Of a DNA stretch of 64,000 nt, positions 38,094 to 51,420 are shown in pieces (position 1 is the stretch's first letter; each line of letters begins with the position of its first letter). Origin of the DNA: Sycobia sp. Sy_11 (Eukaryota; Arthropoda; Insecta; Hymenoptera; Epichrysomallidae). A program made the translations under genes and the position numbers. The stretch spans positions 5,234,501 through 5,298,500 of the forward strand of contig JACCIC010000003.1 in assembly GCA_018907035.1 (NCBI GenBank), read 5' to 3'. Below the pieces are notes generated by a model. It did not search any database. It saw only the letters and a program-made list of their open reading frames with translations, and had not been told where the DNA came from.

Positions 38094-38310
38094 AATAAAT
38101 AAAGAATGAAAGAAAATGAGAAGAAAAAAATAATTGCGAAATGTTGGGCATCGAGGCGGCGCATCGGCGGCCGTTGATGTATATCGCTGTGTTGAGGAGC
38201 TCCCGCGCGTAATCCGAATACGAGCCATGAATGAGAAAGAGAGACGGAGGCGAGTGACGACGGCGCAGCGACAAAGTGATAAAAAAAAAAAAAAAAAAAA
38301 AAAAAAGTTA
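36101..38310. promoter_or_regulatory. GC-rich island with GA/CT and CCCT tracts
   Basis: Includes a CpG-rich core at about 36380-36600, a C/CCCT run (36531-36560), a G-rich GAGGG stretch (36640-36740), (GA)n at 36755-36777, (CA)n at 36976-37001, (GT)n near 37580-37598, (TC)n at 37790-37831, (AAGT)n at 37871-37895, (GA)n at 38036-38093 and an A26 run at 38281-38306. GAGA-type tracts beside CpG-rich DNA are common at arthropod promoters, so a distal promoter or enhancer is possible. Open frames here are low complexity. Confidence 0.35.
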
Positions 38311-38511
38311 ATCACAACTATTAATCACTGAGCGAAAGATCGCAATGGAAGTAATGTAATAACTAATATAATCGCGCATCTTTTATTTATTGCAACATTT
38401 AAATTCAAGATTGTTTGTTACAAGCGAGCGAGCGTTTATGATGACAATTCGGTCAACGGCACGGCTTGATGGGACGGCTATAGAAGCGATTGATCGCATC
38501 CAACGCGAATG

Positions 38512-38578
38512 AATTATGAAAATTTATCAAAATTGCTCGTCTTTATTAATCGCTCGACAAAGACGAGTTTTCATAATT
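38512..38578. repeat. Imperfect inverted repeat (hairpin)
   Basis: The right arm 38559-38578 (AAAGACGAG then TTTTCATAATT) pairs with CTCGTCTTT at 38536-38544 and AATTATGAAAA at 38512-38522, giving 20 base pairs with a 13-base bulge in the left arm and a 14-base loop. It may be a small regulatory RNA hairpin, a MITE relic or chance. Confidence 0.5.
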
Positions 38579-38599
38579 TATTGACGTTGACAAGCCGCA

Positions 38600-41500
38600 T
38601 TTTTTTTATTATTATTCTTTTTTCTGGTTCGAGAGCGTTGCGCAAGGCTTATCGTATGGTGATCCGTTGATACATGAAACATTTCAACTTAGATAGTAGA
38701 ATTGTAATTTATCCGCGAATGTATCGGTTTGCGAAAAATGTTAGAATAAGTCTTAAAAACTCACAAGTTTTATATTATTTTGCCCCGATGTCCCAACTAT
38801 AAACGGTGTTTATATATCTATATCACTTGTACGACTTTTGGATCGAATTTTCAAATCCTCGTAAATATCATATAGATATAACACGTTTGAAAAAAAAAAA
38901 AAAAACAAAAAAAATCCACTTGATTAAGAATCAAATAAACTTCGCCAAAAACGAAGTCTCTATGGTCGAAACTGTTATGCGGACTCCTCATCCAGTATAT
39001 GTAAATAAACGTATGTATAAATAAATAGAATAAAAACATATTTACAAAGATAATTTTTTTTTTCATTAATCTTTCATTAATTTCTGAAAATATTATTTTC
39101 TCGTTGCTGTCCCAATTTCACTATCTTTTTGTTCCGAGCGTTTTCATAGGCATTTCTATATAGGTATATAGGTAAAATGCTTCATGCAAGGGTCTTTTAA
39201 CAGAATTATATCGTGCTTAATTTTGTGTATAAATTTATTCGATGGCCTCCTAAGAGCGATAAAATAGGCCTCGTTCGTCGCTGCGCCAATGGATAAACAG
39301 AGATCCACAATTGGATAAAAAAACATTTTATTTCATACTATATATATAGCATTACAACAATGTCTACGGAATGGTTTAAAACACTAAATTATATCTGTCT
39401 TCGAAATAGAAACTGCGCGATTTGAACTTCTTTTTTGTTTTTTGTTTTTTGTTTTGTTTTTTTTCTTTTGTTGCATTATTTTATATATGTAGAACTTCGA
39501 CCCGAGCAACCGTAAGCGTAAAGTTTTATGTAATTCGTAATGTTTTAAGAGGCATTTGATTGCTATACCGTCTCTCTAATCATTGCAACATTATTTATTC
39601 TAACAAATCGCAGTTCCGATAAAAAGGCATTATCTGGTATAAATAGGATTGGTAATTCTTTTTTTTTAGTACACACGTCCAACTTCAATATGTATTTGAT
39701 ATTATACAAGTTTATGATTATAAAGGGACAATGTACTCACTAGTCTTCTTATAATGTATTGTTGTACGAAATTGTTTCAAATCTTAGATACAATATAATC
39801 TGTCTTAAAAAAAAAAAAAAAAAAACAAAAAAAGAAAATCATATTTTAAATATTCGAGCAATATACTCGGTTAACTAGAGGGATATGCCCAAAAGACGTC
39901 CTTAGGAAAAATCGAATTACACATACGAAAAACTTTATGCTTCGGGCCTTCACACAACACCGATTAAAATTTTTTCACATTTTCATGTACCTTTCAAAAA
40001 ATTTTCTTCCTATTCAGCAATGAAAACGACATATGAAATTCCAATTACGATATTGGACATTTTAACTTTTAGATAAATCAATCTAATTATCTCCGATTAG
40101 AAATGTGCATATATTTCTACAAATAATATTAACCTTAACACTAATAAACATTTTAATTTAATTACGATTACATTAGTACAATCGCAAAAGCGTCTTGTTA
40201 TGTTTCTCAATTAAATCAATATTCCCCTGTGAAACGCACAGTCAAGAGTTCAAGTACATATCGATACACTTTAATTATCAAAGTTATTGATTAACAAAAA
40301 AAAGAAAAGAAAATGGTATACCTTGAGAATAACTTGATCGTGAAATTACGCTTCGAAAATCGAAGAAATTTTGAACAAGCTCACTCGGTAAATAAAACGG
40401 GATACTATTAAATAAACCAAAGCTAATTGAATAGCTCCGCGCGAATGTAATTAATATACAATTGTAATTACAATCGTCAATTAAATGTTTTAAAGATTTT
40501 AAAAAAAAATTTTTAATTTTTATGAATTTAATTGGCATTAATATTTGAAAAGAGTCTCCCTACTGAAACGGCTACATCGAGATATATTCATTTAATAATT
40601 GCATAAATTACAAAACTGTTTTACATTCTAAACTATATACATCAATTCATAAGGAAATATTTTTAATGTTTTTTAAGGTAAGGGCGAAGTCAATTTTTAC
40701 CCATCGAGAAAAAAAATACTCTTTTTTGTTTAAATAATGCTATATACTGCCAAAAATTATTAAAAATATTATACATAATCGTGTCCTTTATTTACGTCTA
40801 TTTCAGATTAATTCAAGGTTTTCAGTAGATTTCCCAAGTTTATAAAAATGAGACCGTTTGTTAAAATGTCATTAATATTTTTTTGTTAAAAATCTTTAAG
40901 AACCTTCTCATCTTGATAACCTTGAAAAATCTACTACAAAACATTGCACTCAATATTATTATTAATATTTTTTATTTATTTATATCTGGTTATTCATATT
41001 ATTAATACTATTTTTTAATAAAAAAACGTTACCGTTTACTTTATTACCGCGTCGACAAGTAAATATAACGTCGAGAAGACTTTAATATAAAGATTTATAA
41101 TTTTTCATTGAAATTTAGTGACAGAGCGTGCCTATCCAAAAAAGTTCCATTAATGTTAAAAAATCCAATCACACATAGTACAATTTATCCTTTATATCTT
41201 GCATAATTTAAGCATCGAAAGCTCGAATTCGTTTCCAAAGCTAACCACGCACTAACGGTACAAACAGTGCACTTGAACTTTTCAACAAAAAAAAAAAAAG
41301 GACAACATGCACACGAACACGCACACGAAAGAAAAAAAACAGAACAAACTGGTTTAATCACGCACGAGAAGCGACATACAAATTAATAGCCATTTACAAG
41401 ACGTTCACAGTAATAATTCATTTGGCACGATTTCGATATTCTCGCATCCAGCCGGGATAACGATTGTATATAATTTATGCATTCAAATTAATGTATTAAT

Positions 41501-41640
41501 ATAAATCAATGTGTAGAATTATTGAAAGTATATAACCCCAGCCGCAATCAAGGTTTTCAGCGAAGTGTGTAAATCAAACGTCGGAGATATTTCTAAGGGA
41601 AGCTAATAATTATAAATGCGCGCGACAATTTGCGTATGAA
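38600..41640. other. AT-rich DNA, nothing recognised
   Basis: A long AT-rich stretch with homopolymers (for example an A-run near 39809-39826). No frame, repeat family or RNA gene could be supported. Confidence 0.55.
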
Positions 41641-41699
41641 AATAACTTACTCTCGCGTACACACGTATGCGCGTATATATCGTCGATTTTTTCTTCGTT

Positions 41700-42237
41700 T
41701 TTTTTTTTATTTATTTATTTTTTTTTTTGGGGATTTCCGATCGACCCCCCGTGACTTTTAAAATCCGCCGCGAACTTTCGGCGCGCGCACCTGGACGTCC
41801 ATGCGGCTGCAGCGCGATGCCCCGTGCGATCATTATGAAGCTCGCGTGAAAATTCGGCCGTGAAGGGGGCGACCGCGCGTACATCGGCGATTTCCGAAAA
41901 CGGACGCGACGCGGGCGGCCTTGGCCGACGCTCAAGTTCACTCTGGCGCGCGGGGGACGCGATTATTGGCCGATCCGGCATCAGACTGCCAAGCATCTGT
42001 CTCTTTTTCAACAATCTCGCGTCGTTCTCCGCGTACCGACGCGGTCAGCGCGAATACGAAGGTGACATCTTCCTCCGGCTAGCGTGCGCTTTGAATTTCT
42101 AGCCGGTCGAAGGAGCGCGTAGAGCCGTCATGAAGAAGAAGAGCAGCGAGGTCAAGTTTAACAGAAGAAGAGCTGCGGCGCGGCACTTGGCATTTTCACG
42201 GGATATGGAGGCGAGCGATACTATGCTTACGTGTGTG

Positions 42238-42240
<3 letters not shown>
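41700..42240. promoter_or_regulatory. GC-rich island
   Basis: CpG-rich against an AT-rich background. A plus-strand ATG at 42130 opens MKKKSSEVKFNRRRAAA but runs into a (TA)n array without a canonical donor, so no exon is called. A possible promoter or untranslated exon. Confidence 0.3.

Positions 42241-42244
<4 letters not shown>

Positions 42245-42286
<42 letters not shown>
42245..42286. repeat. (TA)n microsatellite
   Basis: Uninterrupted TA alternation at the edge of a GC-rich island. Confidence 0.95.
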
Positions 42287-42289
<3 letters not shown>

Positions 42290-43176
42290 TAGATCTATCG
42301 GCGTTCATTGGCACGAGCCGAGGCTACATCGTGCTTACGGATCGAGGTTCAGTTTGTATATTTTTTTTTTAATTTTTCTTTTTAAATTTTTATCTCTTTT
42401 TTCTGAACATTGAACGACGATGATAATGACGATGGCGAGGATGATGCGTCGTGGCTGACTGTCTCTGTCACCCTTTCTGTCTCTCATAATTATATTGCCG
42501 CACGTCTGGAGGTCGTGCATAGATTTTGTAATGGATTTGAGGAGCAATATGCTACACATACGCGCGAGCCGATCTTCTTCTGCATGTTTATCAAGTTGTA
42601 GAAATGTGTTTTGCAAGTTGCCGGGAAAGAACGATTGGGAGAGGAACGCGCGCGTGCAATGACTTAACTAATAATCTTCTTCTTTTTGTCTTCTGTTCGT
42701 TTTTGTTCCTTCTTAAGTAATACAGTCAGATTAAATATATAGATATACGTATAATTTTAATACCTTAGGATAACGAACACAGCGGCTCGAATTTTCTCAA
42801 ATAAGACGATCCCAATACGAATTTTCGAACGTGAACGATCACCGATGCCGATTGCGAACGAAATCGAGTCCAACGCAGACTTGGAACGTGGACGATGAAA
42901 ACTTTTTGCGCGTAGCACAAATAAGTGCTGGTTAAAAGTTGCTCACTGGGGATCGGCTCAGATTCCAAATCTGAGCCCAAGCGTTCCTCGTTAAGAATTG
43001 AGGATTGAGATCGTTCACAGTTATGCAGATCGGGATCCAAGCTCCTATTACGGGCAATCCGCGCTCGAATTCGATTATGTCGTCATTACCGGGATTATGT
43101 GTTTCTCATCCTAACGTTATCTGGACTAAGTCGAGAAAAATTTCGTGTTATATTTAAATTATTGTGGTCGCTGCAC

Positions 43177-43201
43177 GCACACACACACACACACACACAC
43201 A
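43177..43201. repeat. (CA)n microsatellite
   Basis: About 12 CA units. Confidence 0.9.
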
Positions 43202-44346
43202 GGATCTGAAAACTTTTATCTCCACACCATTTTCCTCAAAGCTCTGATCGATCTCTAAACATTTAATGAATTTTTAAAGAAACGAGATTTTTCGCGGACG
43301 TACTTTTTACGATTTTGTTTTTTTCTTCTTCCTCCTCTTCTTCTTCTATTAAGCCACTACGCTCTCGCGAGATAAGAAAACGTTCCGAGTCAAGCTTGTG
43401 AAATTACTTAATCTCGATCCGCGAAAAATGCTTGTTTCATAACAATTTATCTAATAGAAAAATGGAGCAAACATTTTTAATTATTCACAAGCAGAGCGGA
43501 GTGTTAACATTGGATATTACGCTATCTTGAATTATAGTAAATTCAATTCAGAGCATTATATCATCATTAATCTTATATCACTAACAAGTACAATGTATAC
43601 GCATTCGATCTCCATGTAGGAGAACGATTCTCGCTTTCGAAATTGTAATCCTTAACGCACTTTGGCTCGTCTCGTTTGTCTATCTTTTTTTCCAAAGGCA
43701 ATAAAAAAAATTTACATTGTGAAACTTTGGTAATTAATCAAGAGATATTGTCAGTGGGTTCTGTATAAAAATGCAGAAAACTATAAGAAAAATTGATTTT
43801 ATCAGAAAGGTGACACAATGCAGTTTCCATAAGAAAAACATTATAAGAAAAGTTGTAAACCTCCTGTATATAATCATAAGAATCTCAATATAGATATATA
43901 TGCACGCATATAAGAAAAAAAAAAACAGAAAAAGTGCGATACATGTCGTTTGATCAATGATGAATGGAATTTTGTATCTTATCATAAAGTTTATGAAACA
44001 TCAAATACACAGAGCTCACATCATGCATACGCAAATGCATCTACGAAAATTGAAAACTTCAAACGTTCTACACACACACATTTCATTATATTCTATAACG
44101 CATATATTTGACAGCGCAATATGAGATGAAGCTTAAATAATCTATTAGGCTCTAGAGAATCATAATCATGCAATATCATTATGGAAAATCTGGATTGTCT
44201 CGCCTATTGTGCGCAAAATTCCTATATACACGTATACATATATATATATTACAAATTTATATACATATATATATATATAATTTCATTGGTTATATATTCG
44301 CGCGATTCTCTGTATAAAATATTTTTACGCAAGATTTGGCGATATC

Positions 44347-44350
<4 letters not shown>

Positions 44351-44405
<55 letters not shown>
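44351..44405. repeat. (TA)n microsatellite
   Basis: Uninterrupted TA alternation, 55 bases. Confidence 0.95.
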
Positions 44406-44406
<1 letters not shown>

Positions 44407-44572
44407 TGATATAGACATTTGGAGCGCAATATTCGATAATCTAATATCGGTATAGACCGCGCGAGTTTAAAATAGAGTGGTGACCTATAAAGCTATATTT
44501 ATTCCATACCGTATGTGCACAAAGTTGCCGATTAATTAAAACGTAATTTTCAATTAACTCAAATTGACTTCT

Positions 44573-44578
<6 letters not shown>

Positions 44579-44626
<48 letters not shown>
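44579..44626. repeat. (TA)n microsatellite
   Basis: Uninterrupted TA alternation about 170 bases after the previous array. Confidence 0.95.
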
Positions 44627-44628
<2 letters not shown>

Positions 44629-45820
44629 GATTTAGATCAGGATATGAAAATATTCCGGAGTGTCTTATTTTTACCTACACAGTTGTTATTCGCAGAACTC
44701 GTTGAAATGTAAAGGCCTTATCGATCGATTGCAATCTTATTCAATATGGATACCGATAAAGAATTCGCCCCAACTATATCATACTCTATTTAAGTATTAT
44801 TATTCGTAAGATTATCGGCTGGATTATTGATTTTTATCGCCTTCTCGATATATTTTACAGATTTTTAACAATTATTTTTAATACAATAGCGAAATTCATT
44901 TTTCAATTCAATATGTGTATCGAAATAAATACCAGTTAATATACATAACCTTGTCAAGCCACTCGGTATAAAGACGGCTTTTTTCCACATTATCCATCTC
45001 TTTTCTTTCACAGAAAAACTTGTATAAAAGAAATTCGATTATATGGCAAAAATGTTAGATCAGCATTTTTTAACACAATATCATGTCAAAAGTATGATTG
45101 ACGCTTGTTTATATACACAAATCATCATTATTGCGTGAAGCCCGCGTTCGGAATGAAAAAAGATCTATAAATATTCACTGCAAACAATTTGTATATATAA
45201 TTCTATCGGGTCTACGATATTGTACTTTGGAAACGCAGTACCTATGAGGCTTATATGGCAATTAGGCAAATTGAAATCCTATAGATAACAGTATATTGAC
45301 GATATAGTTATGCTATTGCCGTATTTAAGCGAATGCGTAGAAATATTTTATTATAATAATAACGATCTTTGCTGTTTCGTCGAAATCTATAATAACAAAA
45401 ATGATTTCTTAGTTTTGCTGATTTAATTCCGAGTTTGCGAATCGAAACTTTGTTTTTGAGAGATGAAAATTTATTAGAAACTTTTAATTTTTTGTTTAAA
45501 TCAAATAGAAAATTTATTAGAAAATTTTCATTATTCAGAAAAAAGAATATAAGCAATATGGGCTATTTTCTGAGACAAATCAATCGAAATATAGTTGAAT
45601 TAGTGCGTAAAAATACTGAGAAAACCCTCGCGGAATCCACAAGAGCATATCGAACAAACTTCATATAAGAAAAAAAAACAAAGATAAAAAAGTATGACTA
45701 AAAATACAGGATAGTATTGAAAGAATTTTGTAATATTATTGCAATGTGAAAGTATAAAATTGGTACAGATATAGTTGATTGATATCTAAAATTTTTATAA
45801 TATAGAATTAACTTTTTAAT

Positions 45821-45822
<2 letters not shown>

Positions 45823-45868
<46 letters not shown>
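45823..45868. repeat. (TA)n microsatellite
   Basis: Uninterrupted TA alternation. Confidence 0.95.
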
Positions 45869-45875
<7 letters not shown>

Positions 45876-47150
45876 ACCCAGTTATGAGAAATTCGGCTTG
45901 ATAAAAGAATAACTGGGCTATCAATTGATATACTAAAGTTCCGAATACAGGTCACCGTCATATATCCGTAATAATAATTGGAGCAACCTTTTATAGCTAG
46001 GACAAAAAAAATTTTAATCAACAATCAATTAGATTAAATCTCTTTAATCTTATTCACTGCCGATGTAATACATTTAATAAATAAAAATTAATAATTAAAT
46101 TTTCTATCTATTAAATATTATTTTGCCAATATTAAAATTTTTCCGCTTAAATGTACATATGAATACCATATCCTCCCTCTGTCATGCTAATCTTTATATT
46201 GCGAAAAAGTTTCATTTTAACGAAAAGACACAATTTCCTTATATTATTTACTATAATATCAGCTAACGCTGAGATAAATCTTGGTAAAAAAAAAAACAAA
46301 AAAACCAGAAACGGAGTTATGTTTTACGATTAATTCGATATTTGATGGTATATAGTAGACTTTTTAGATATTTATTTAAGAGTGTTGATTGCAATAAATA
46401 TATAAATAAATAAATAAAAAATTACATAAATATATCAGTTTGACCAATTTGTAGAATGGGAAGGTATGGGAAAATATAAACATTCTCTAATCTGCTTCGA
46501 ATTTTGATTTCTTATTTGTTTCGCACAATATGTGTGGAGAAAAAATACTTTAATCTCAGCCGGATAATGATCCAACTTTTGTGGATCTAGAAATTGGAAA
46601 AATTTATGCTTGCGTTTAATTACGCATTGAGCTATGCTGTTCTATCTTGATAGGATGATCAAATGGAATAATCTCGCAGTGTGCTTTGGAATGTTAACAG
46701 CAATGCATGTTTCGATAGGATTTATGAGATGTGTCAGCTTTCAATAAGTAAAACCATTTGATTGATTTTAATTATTATGACCATGGCATTAAAAAGTATA
46801 CCAAGTATTCTGTTCCAATGCGACTTCAAACTATAACAATATAACCATTCTTCTTTCTTTGAGGTAAACATGTAATTTCGATTAATAAACTTTTAATACA
46901 CTTTATTATTATTTTGTAAATTGTAAACTGTTCAGAATATACTGCTGAATGCGAGAATGAATTATATGCATGCTGTCAGATCACTAAAAGAGAAGTTTTA
47001 GATCTAGTATCTTAGTAGTATTCAATGCCAAAGTCGGTTCAATGAAAATAAAATTTAGTCCAAATTGCGGAGGTACGATGTGACGCAATTATCTCGAAGC
47101 ATATAGTTTTTGTAGAATTTGTGACGAGAAGGAATCCGCAATAATTGTAT

Positions 47151-47260
47151 TATAATGCGCTAACGACATAATAATTAAGATTAATTAATATAATAATTAA
47201 TATAATGCGCTTATTATTAACATAATAATTAATATAATGCGCTAACGACATAATAATTAA
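47151..47260. repeat. Local tandem duplication with TATAATGCGC core
   Basis: TATAATGCGCTAACGACATA with trailing ATAATTAA occurs at 47151-47178 and again at 47233-47260. A shorter TATAATGCGC copy at 47201 lies between them. Confidence 0.85.
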
Positions 47261-48866
47261 TAATTTTAATTAATATTAAAATCCATTGCCAGATTCAGGT
47301 GGAGAGTTTTTTATAGTCGGAATCGGTGGGGCTTTCTGTATTACCTTTCAGTTGTTAAATACACAGCCCATTTTCAAAACGAACAAAGATTTAACTATGA
47401 AAAACTACTGCCTTCCTTCATTTGAGCTCGATAAAGATCGACAATTATCTAACGAAACGTTGCAAAGAACCGCATTTGTGTAATACTTATTGCTCTACCG
47501 ATATCGATGGCTAAGTATTATGAATTGTTAACCACAGTCGACGATTAAATTCAACGTCATGGTTTTCCAAATTAACGATGTTCGAAAACTTTTTAAATCG
47601 TTGTCGATTCGCGTAAATTAATTGTTTGCATGGCGCGAATTAGCTCGTCGGTTTTAATTTGTGGAAGAAAAGGTCGGAGTTGTGAGTGGCATGGCTTTGG
47701 ACATTTAAATAAATTCTAGATGAGCTCAACTAACGAATGCATCGTAGAACGCTACGAATACTCCGAAGAAGTATTTTAAACAAGCTTTGTATCTATAGCA
47801 TCTTCGTTTGGCTTAGGTGGCAATGGTATCGGTATTTTTACTTCTACATATATAGATAAACGATAAATCTTACTTCTTCAAATAAGACTGCTGAATGACT
47901 TGAGGTCGAACGCTCGCCGTTTCAAAAAAAAAAAAGTTTCGAAAATTATAATCCAAACAACGCTTATGCAAATTTTCAGTAGCGAGAAGCGTGACTCGTA
48001 TATATGCTAGCTGTATAAGATAAAATATACAAGCCCGACCGCAACGGTAAGTAAAAATTGACGTGAAAATGGATACGGAAAAAAAGGGAATACCCGTCAT
48101 TATAGTTATAATCGGTGAGCCAATTGGTTCTTTGCCTATAGGAAAATATTTTATCTTGTACCTTATATTATTTATATAATCGCAAGTAACTGATTAAGTA
48201 ATTATTAATAAGCATTCTACATTGTCATTTAGATTTTCGTTTTTGTGCCATAATTGACATCTAAATGAACTTTTCATATAAACCATTCAAACAATAATAG
48301 CTAATAAATAAATTTTAAAAGAATTTGTGAACTATATTCGCAAAATTAGCATTACTCATGAGTTCAAATATAAAACTAGTTTTTCTAATTTACTAATTGC
48401 ACTTTATGATAAGTGTTAAGAAGTAGACAATCGTTTTTTTGATCAGCTTAACTATTACATCAGTGGAGCTCGGTGAGAAAGAACAACTTCAAATTTATCA
48501 GCAACTGCATGCGATTAAAAAAAAATAAAATTATAATTGAATTATAAACTAATCAAATGAAAAGTGAATAAAATACGTGTGTATTATGCACAGATTTTTT
48601 TTTCTTTTTTGTTCTTGAAAATTCATATGTAACTAATATATTATTATCACGTACAGTTCTTTCGGCCAAAAAGTTTCTATAAAACGAACAAAATTTACAC
48701 GTTAAGCAAAGTATATTCTTTTTTCTCGCATTTATCTGAGATTTATGATTTTAAAAAATTGGTACTTTTTGCACATTTTTAAATAAGGCACTTCTGGTAA
48801 GTATTCAATAAGTTTTGTTATATCATGCATACATCGATTATGTTAGTAGTTATTAAATAGAGGATA

Positions 48867-48868
48867 TT

Positions 48869-48913
<45 letters not shown>
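48867..48913. repeat. (TA)n microsatellite
   Basis: TA alternation with one AA interruption. Confidence 0.9.
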
Positions 48914-48917
<4 letters not shown>

Positions 48918-50942
48918 TATATCATATTACTATTTATATAATAAAGTATCATATATTTTAATTAGCAATACGTCAATAGAATATTTTTTTACAATATAAA
49001 ATAATTTTTACTCAATTCAACTTCTTTTTTTCATTTTTGAATGTAATCATTGAACAATAATTTAATCACAAAGCACAATAGAAAAAGATAATGTTAATTA
49101 TTTACTTTGGTCTGCGGTGGTATTACTTATAGTTTTATGTACTGGTGTACATTTGATTATATAACACTCGCCGCTGAATAACGTTTTACGTGAGTTTTTA
49201 AAAAATAAAACTAAAAAAAAATTACAAAATGGATTTTTGTAATTATTGAGAGCCCAAATATTCCAGATAATCTGAAACGTGTTGGCCGACAATCGTTGAA
49301 ACAATCGCCGATTCAATGATTTGTGAATGTTGATTTTTCGGCAACATGTCGTTGCTATAATAGTACGGCTGCACATGATATTTTTATAAGATTATGAAAC
49401 CGAAATTCAGTGTGCTTATTGGAGATAGATATTATTACATAAAATTTCACGTTTAAGGTAGCTTTTTCGGCAAGGATCGTATCCATGACGAGTTCTGCGG
49501 GCACTTCCATTCGCCTTTCTTGAAATTCGGAACGATTATCAGTCGTTTCATGCATTATTATTATAATTATGTAAATTGCAATATCGATTTTTTTATTTTC
49601 AAATTTGAAATAGTTAATTTTCATTCGGAGCTTCTTATGCAATTTTAAGTCTGAAGAAAAAACCGAAATTCAAAATTTATTAATCCTGGTGGAAACACCT
49701 TATAATACTTATCAAAGAGATTCAACATGCTTGCCACCAATCATAGAAGTGAGTTTAGTCCTAATATCGATGACAGAATTTTTTCATCGATAAAATTGTC
49801 CGGAAACGATCACTTAAACATTTCCATTTGTCTAATTTGATTAACTTTATCTATTTTCTTTGATCTGATATCCCATTTTTAAGAAATAAAATTGAATATT
49901 CCCTATCACGATTGAAGCATAGCATCCATGTGGCAGCATGTGAGACAAAGGTATTCGTAATTATTTATTCTCAAATATTTGTTGCGCAAGCTGAGTAAAG
50001 AACAAGAAAAACAGTATTTAAAATTTATTAATCACACAAGACCACAAGTCTAAAAAAATATCTTGCAAAAGATAGCGTCTTCAGTGTTTTTTCCGGGATA
50101 CTAAATCTCGTACAAATTCGGTGAGCATTCTGCTCAAGAATGCCGGGAATTTTATGCATTTTCATATGCAATACACTTCAAGTTACCAGCGCCTACATTA
50201 AACCTTGATCAAATCCCATAAAGCGCAAGCTTGGAAATCGAACATTCCTCAAATCTCCAAAATTCACAAGCTCGGAAATCTCCAATACCAACGACCAAGC
50301 CGACAAATCCCATTTGCGATCTTTACAAAAGTGCAAAAGTTCGAAAAGTCCATAGAGCAAAATGCTCCACGGATTTACATTATGTATTCCAAAGAAGGCG
50401 TGTAAGAGACGAGCGCAATTATCTTGTACACAAATTATTTTTTGAATTTATGGCCCCTTGTCATTAGAAAAGCGAAGAATATAATTGAATTTGAATCACG
50501 TTCTTGAAGTTTTCCAAGGAACTAAGTTAATAAAATTTGAATAAATTTTTATGATCAAAAAATTAATACATGCGCTTTATGTTCGGGCAATATTTGTAAA
50601 TTGCTCAATCTTTATTCAATATTGCAGGATTTCTTCCGTAAAATGCCTGTTTTAAATGAAAATCAATCGATTTACATAATGTCCCATTATTATATCTAGA
50701 GTGCTCGTTAATCGAAACACTCGCGTGTGCGAAATTTGGAGTAATAACCACGATTGGAGGAATAAACCACGTTCGACTGATCACCAAAAAATGCATACAT
50801 AATTTACCTATCATCTATCGCATCATTCCGTGTCCGCGACGATATATAAAAATTCTAAACCCCTTCTCCTTATATACCCGATAAATGTCTCGTGTGTATT
50901 ATATGGAACAATGTTAATTCCTTTACATATAGAAAATCTCAA

Positions 50943-50943
<1 letters not shown>

Positions 50944-50980
<37 letters not shown>
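50944..50980. repeat. (TC)n microsatellite
   Basis: About 18 TC units, about 80 bases before a GC-rich island. Confidence 0.95.
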
Positions 50981-50983
<3 letters not shown>

Positions 50984-51049
50984 CTCCATATGTATCTACG
51001 AAACTATACAGGAGAAGCCTCAAAACCCACGTTACAACATAAATGTATT

Positions 51050-51310
51050 ACGCTAGTCATTCTCGCACGGTTGCGCGGCGCGGCCGCGACGCTCGGAGCT
51101 TCGGAGCTGAAGTGTATTTGAACAAAGCCCACGTTCACGAGACACTGCGCCGTGTATTATAGGTCTAAGTATGCTTGCGGCGAGGCACGCGCGCGTGTCT
51201 CTGCGGTCTGACCGAAACTCCCCTGCCCTCCCCCTCGCCCCCGCGTCTATACGCGCTCGAGACTTTCCTGCATTATAACTCATCATCACTCCATCTCTTT
51301 TGTGCGTGCG
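51050..51310. promoter_or_regulatory. Short GC-rich island
   Basis: A CpG-rich stretch next to a (TC)n tract, surrounded by AT-rich DNA. No recognisable exon. Confidence 0.25.
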
Positions 51311-51365
51311 TGTATGTAGGATGAACGTTGGACATTTTATGGATCTCCTGCATACCTCCTTATAC

Positions 51366-51371
<6 letters not shown>

Positions 51372-51415
<44 letters not shown>
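51372..51415. repeat. (TA)n microsatellite
   Basis: Uninterrupted TA alternation. Confidence 0.95.

Positions 51416-51419
<4 letters not shown>

Positions 51420-51420
<1 letters not shown>

Larger units (their letters stand above)
42400..50940. other. AT-rich DNA, no supported gene
   Basis: Contains several (TA)n arrays, a tandem duplication at 47151-47260 and two overlapping minus-strand frames at 49098-49642 with no recognised motif. No splice-flanked coding frame was found. Confidence 0.55.

Noticed and set aside
42130..42240. Plus-strand ATG with a Lys/Arg-rich start at the end of a GC-rich island
   Set aside because: The frame runs straight into a (TA)n array. The only GT nearby (GTGTGTGTAT) is not a credible donor in context, and there is no known homologue by eye.
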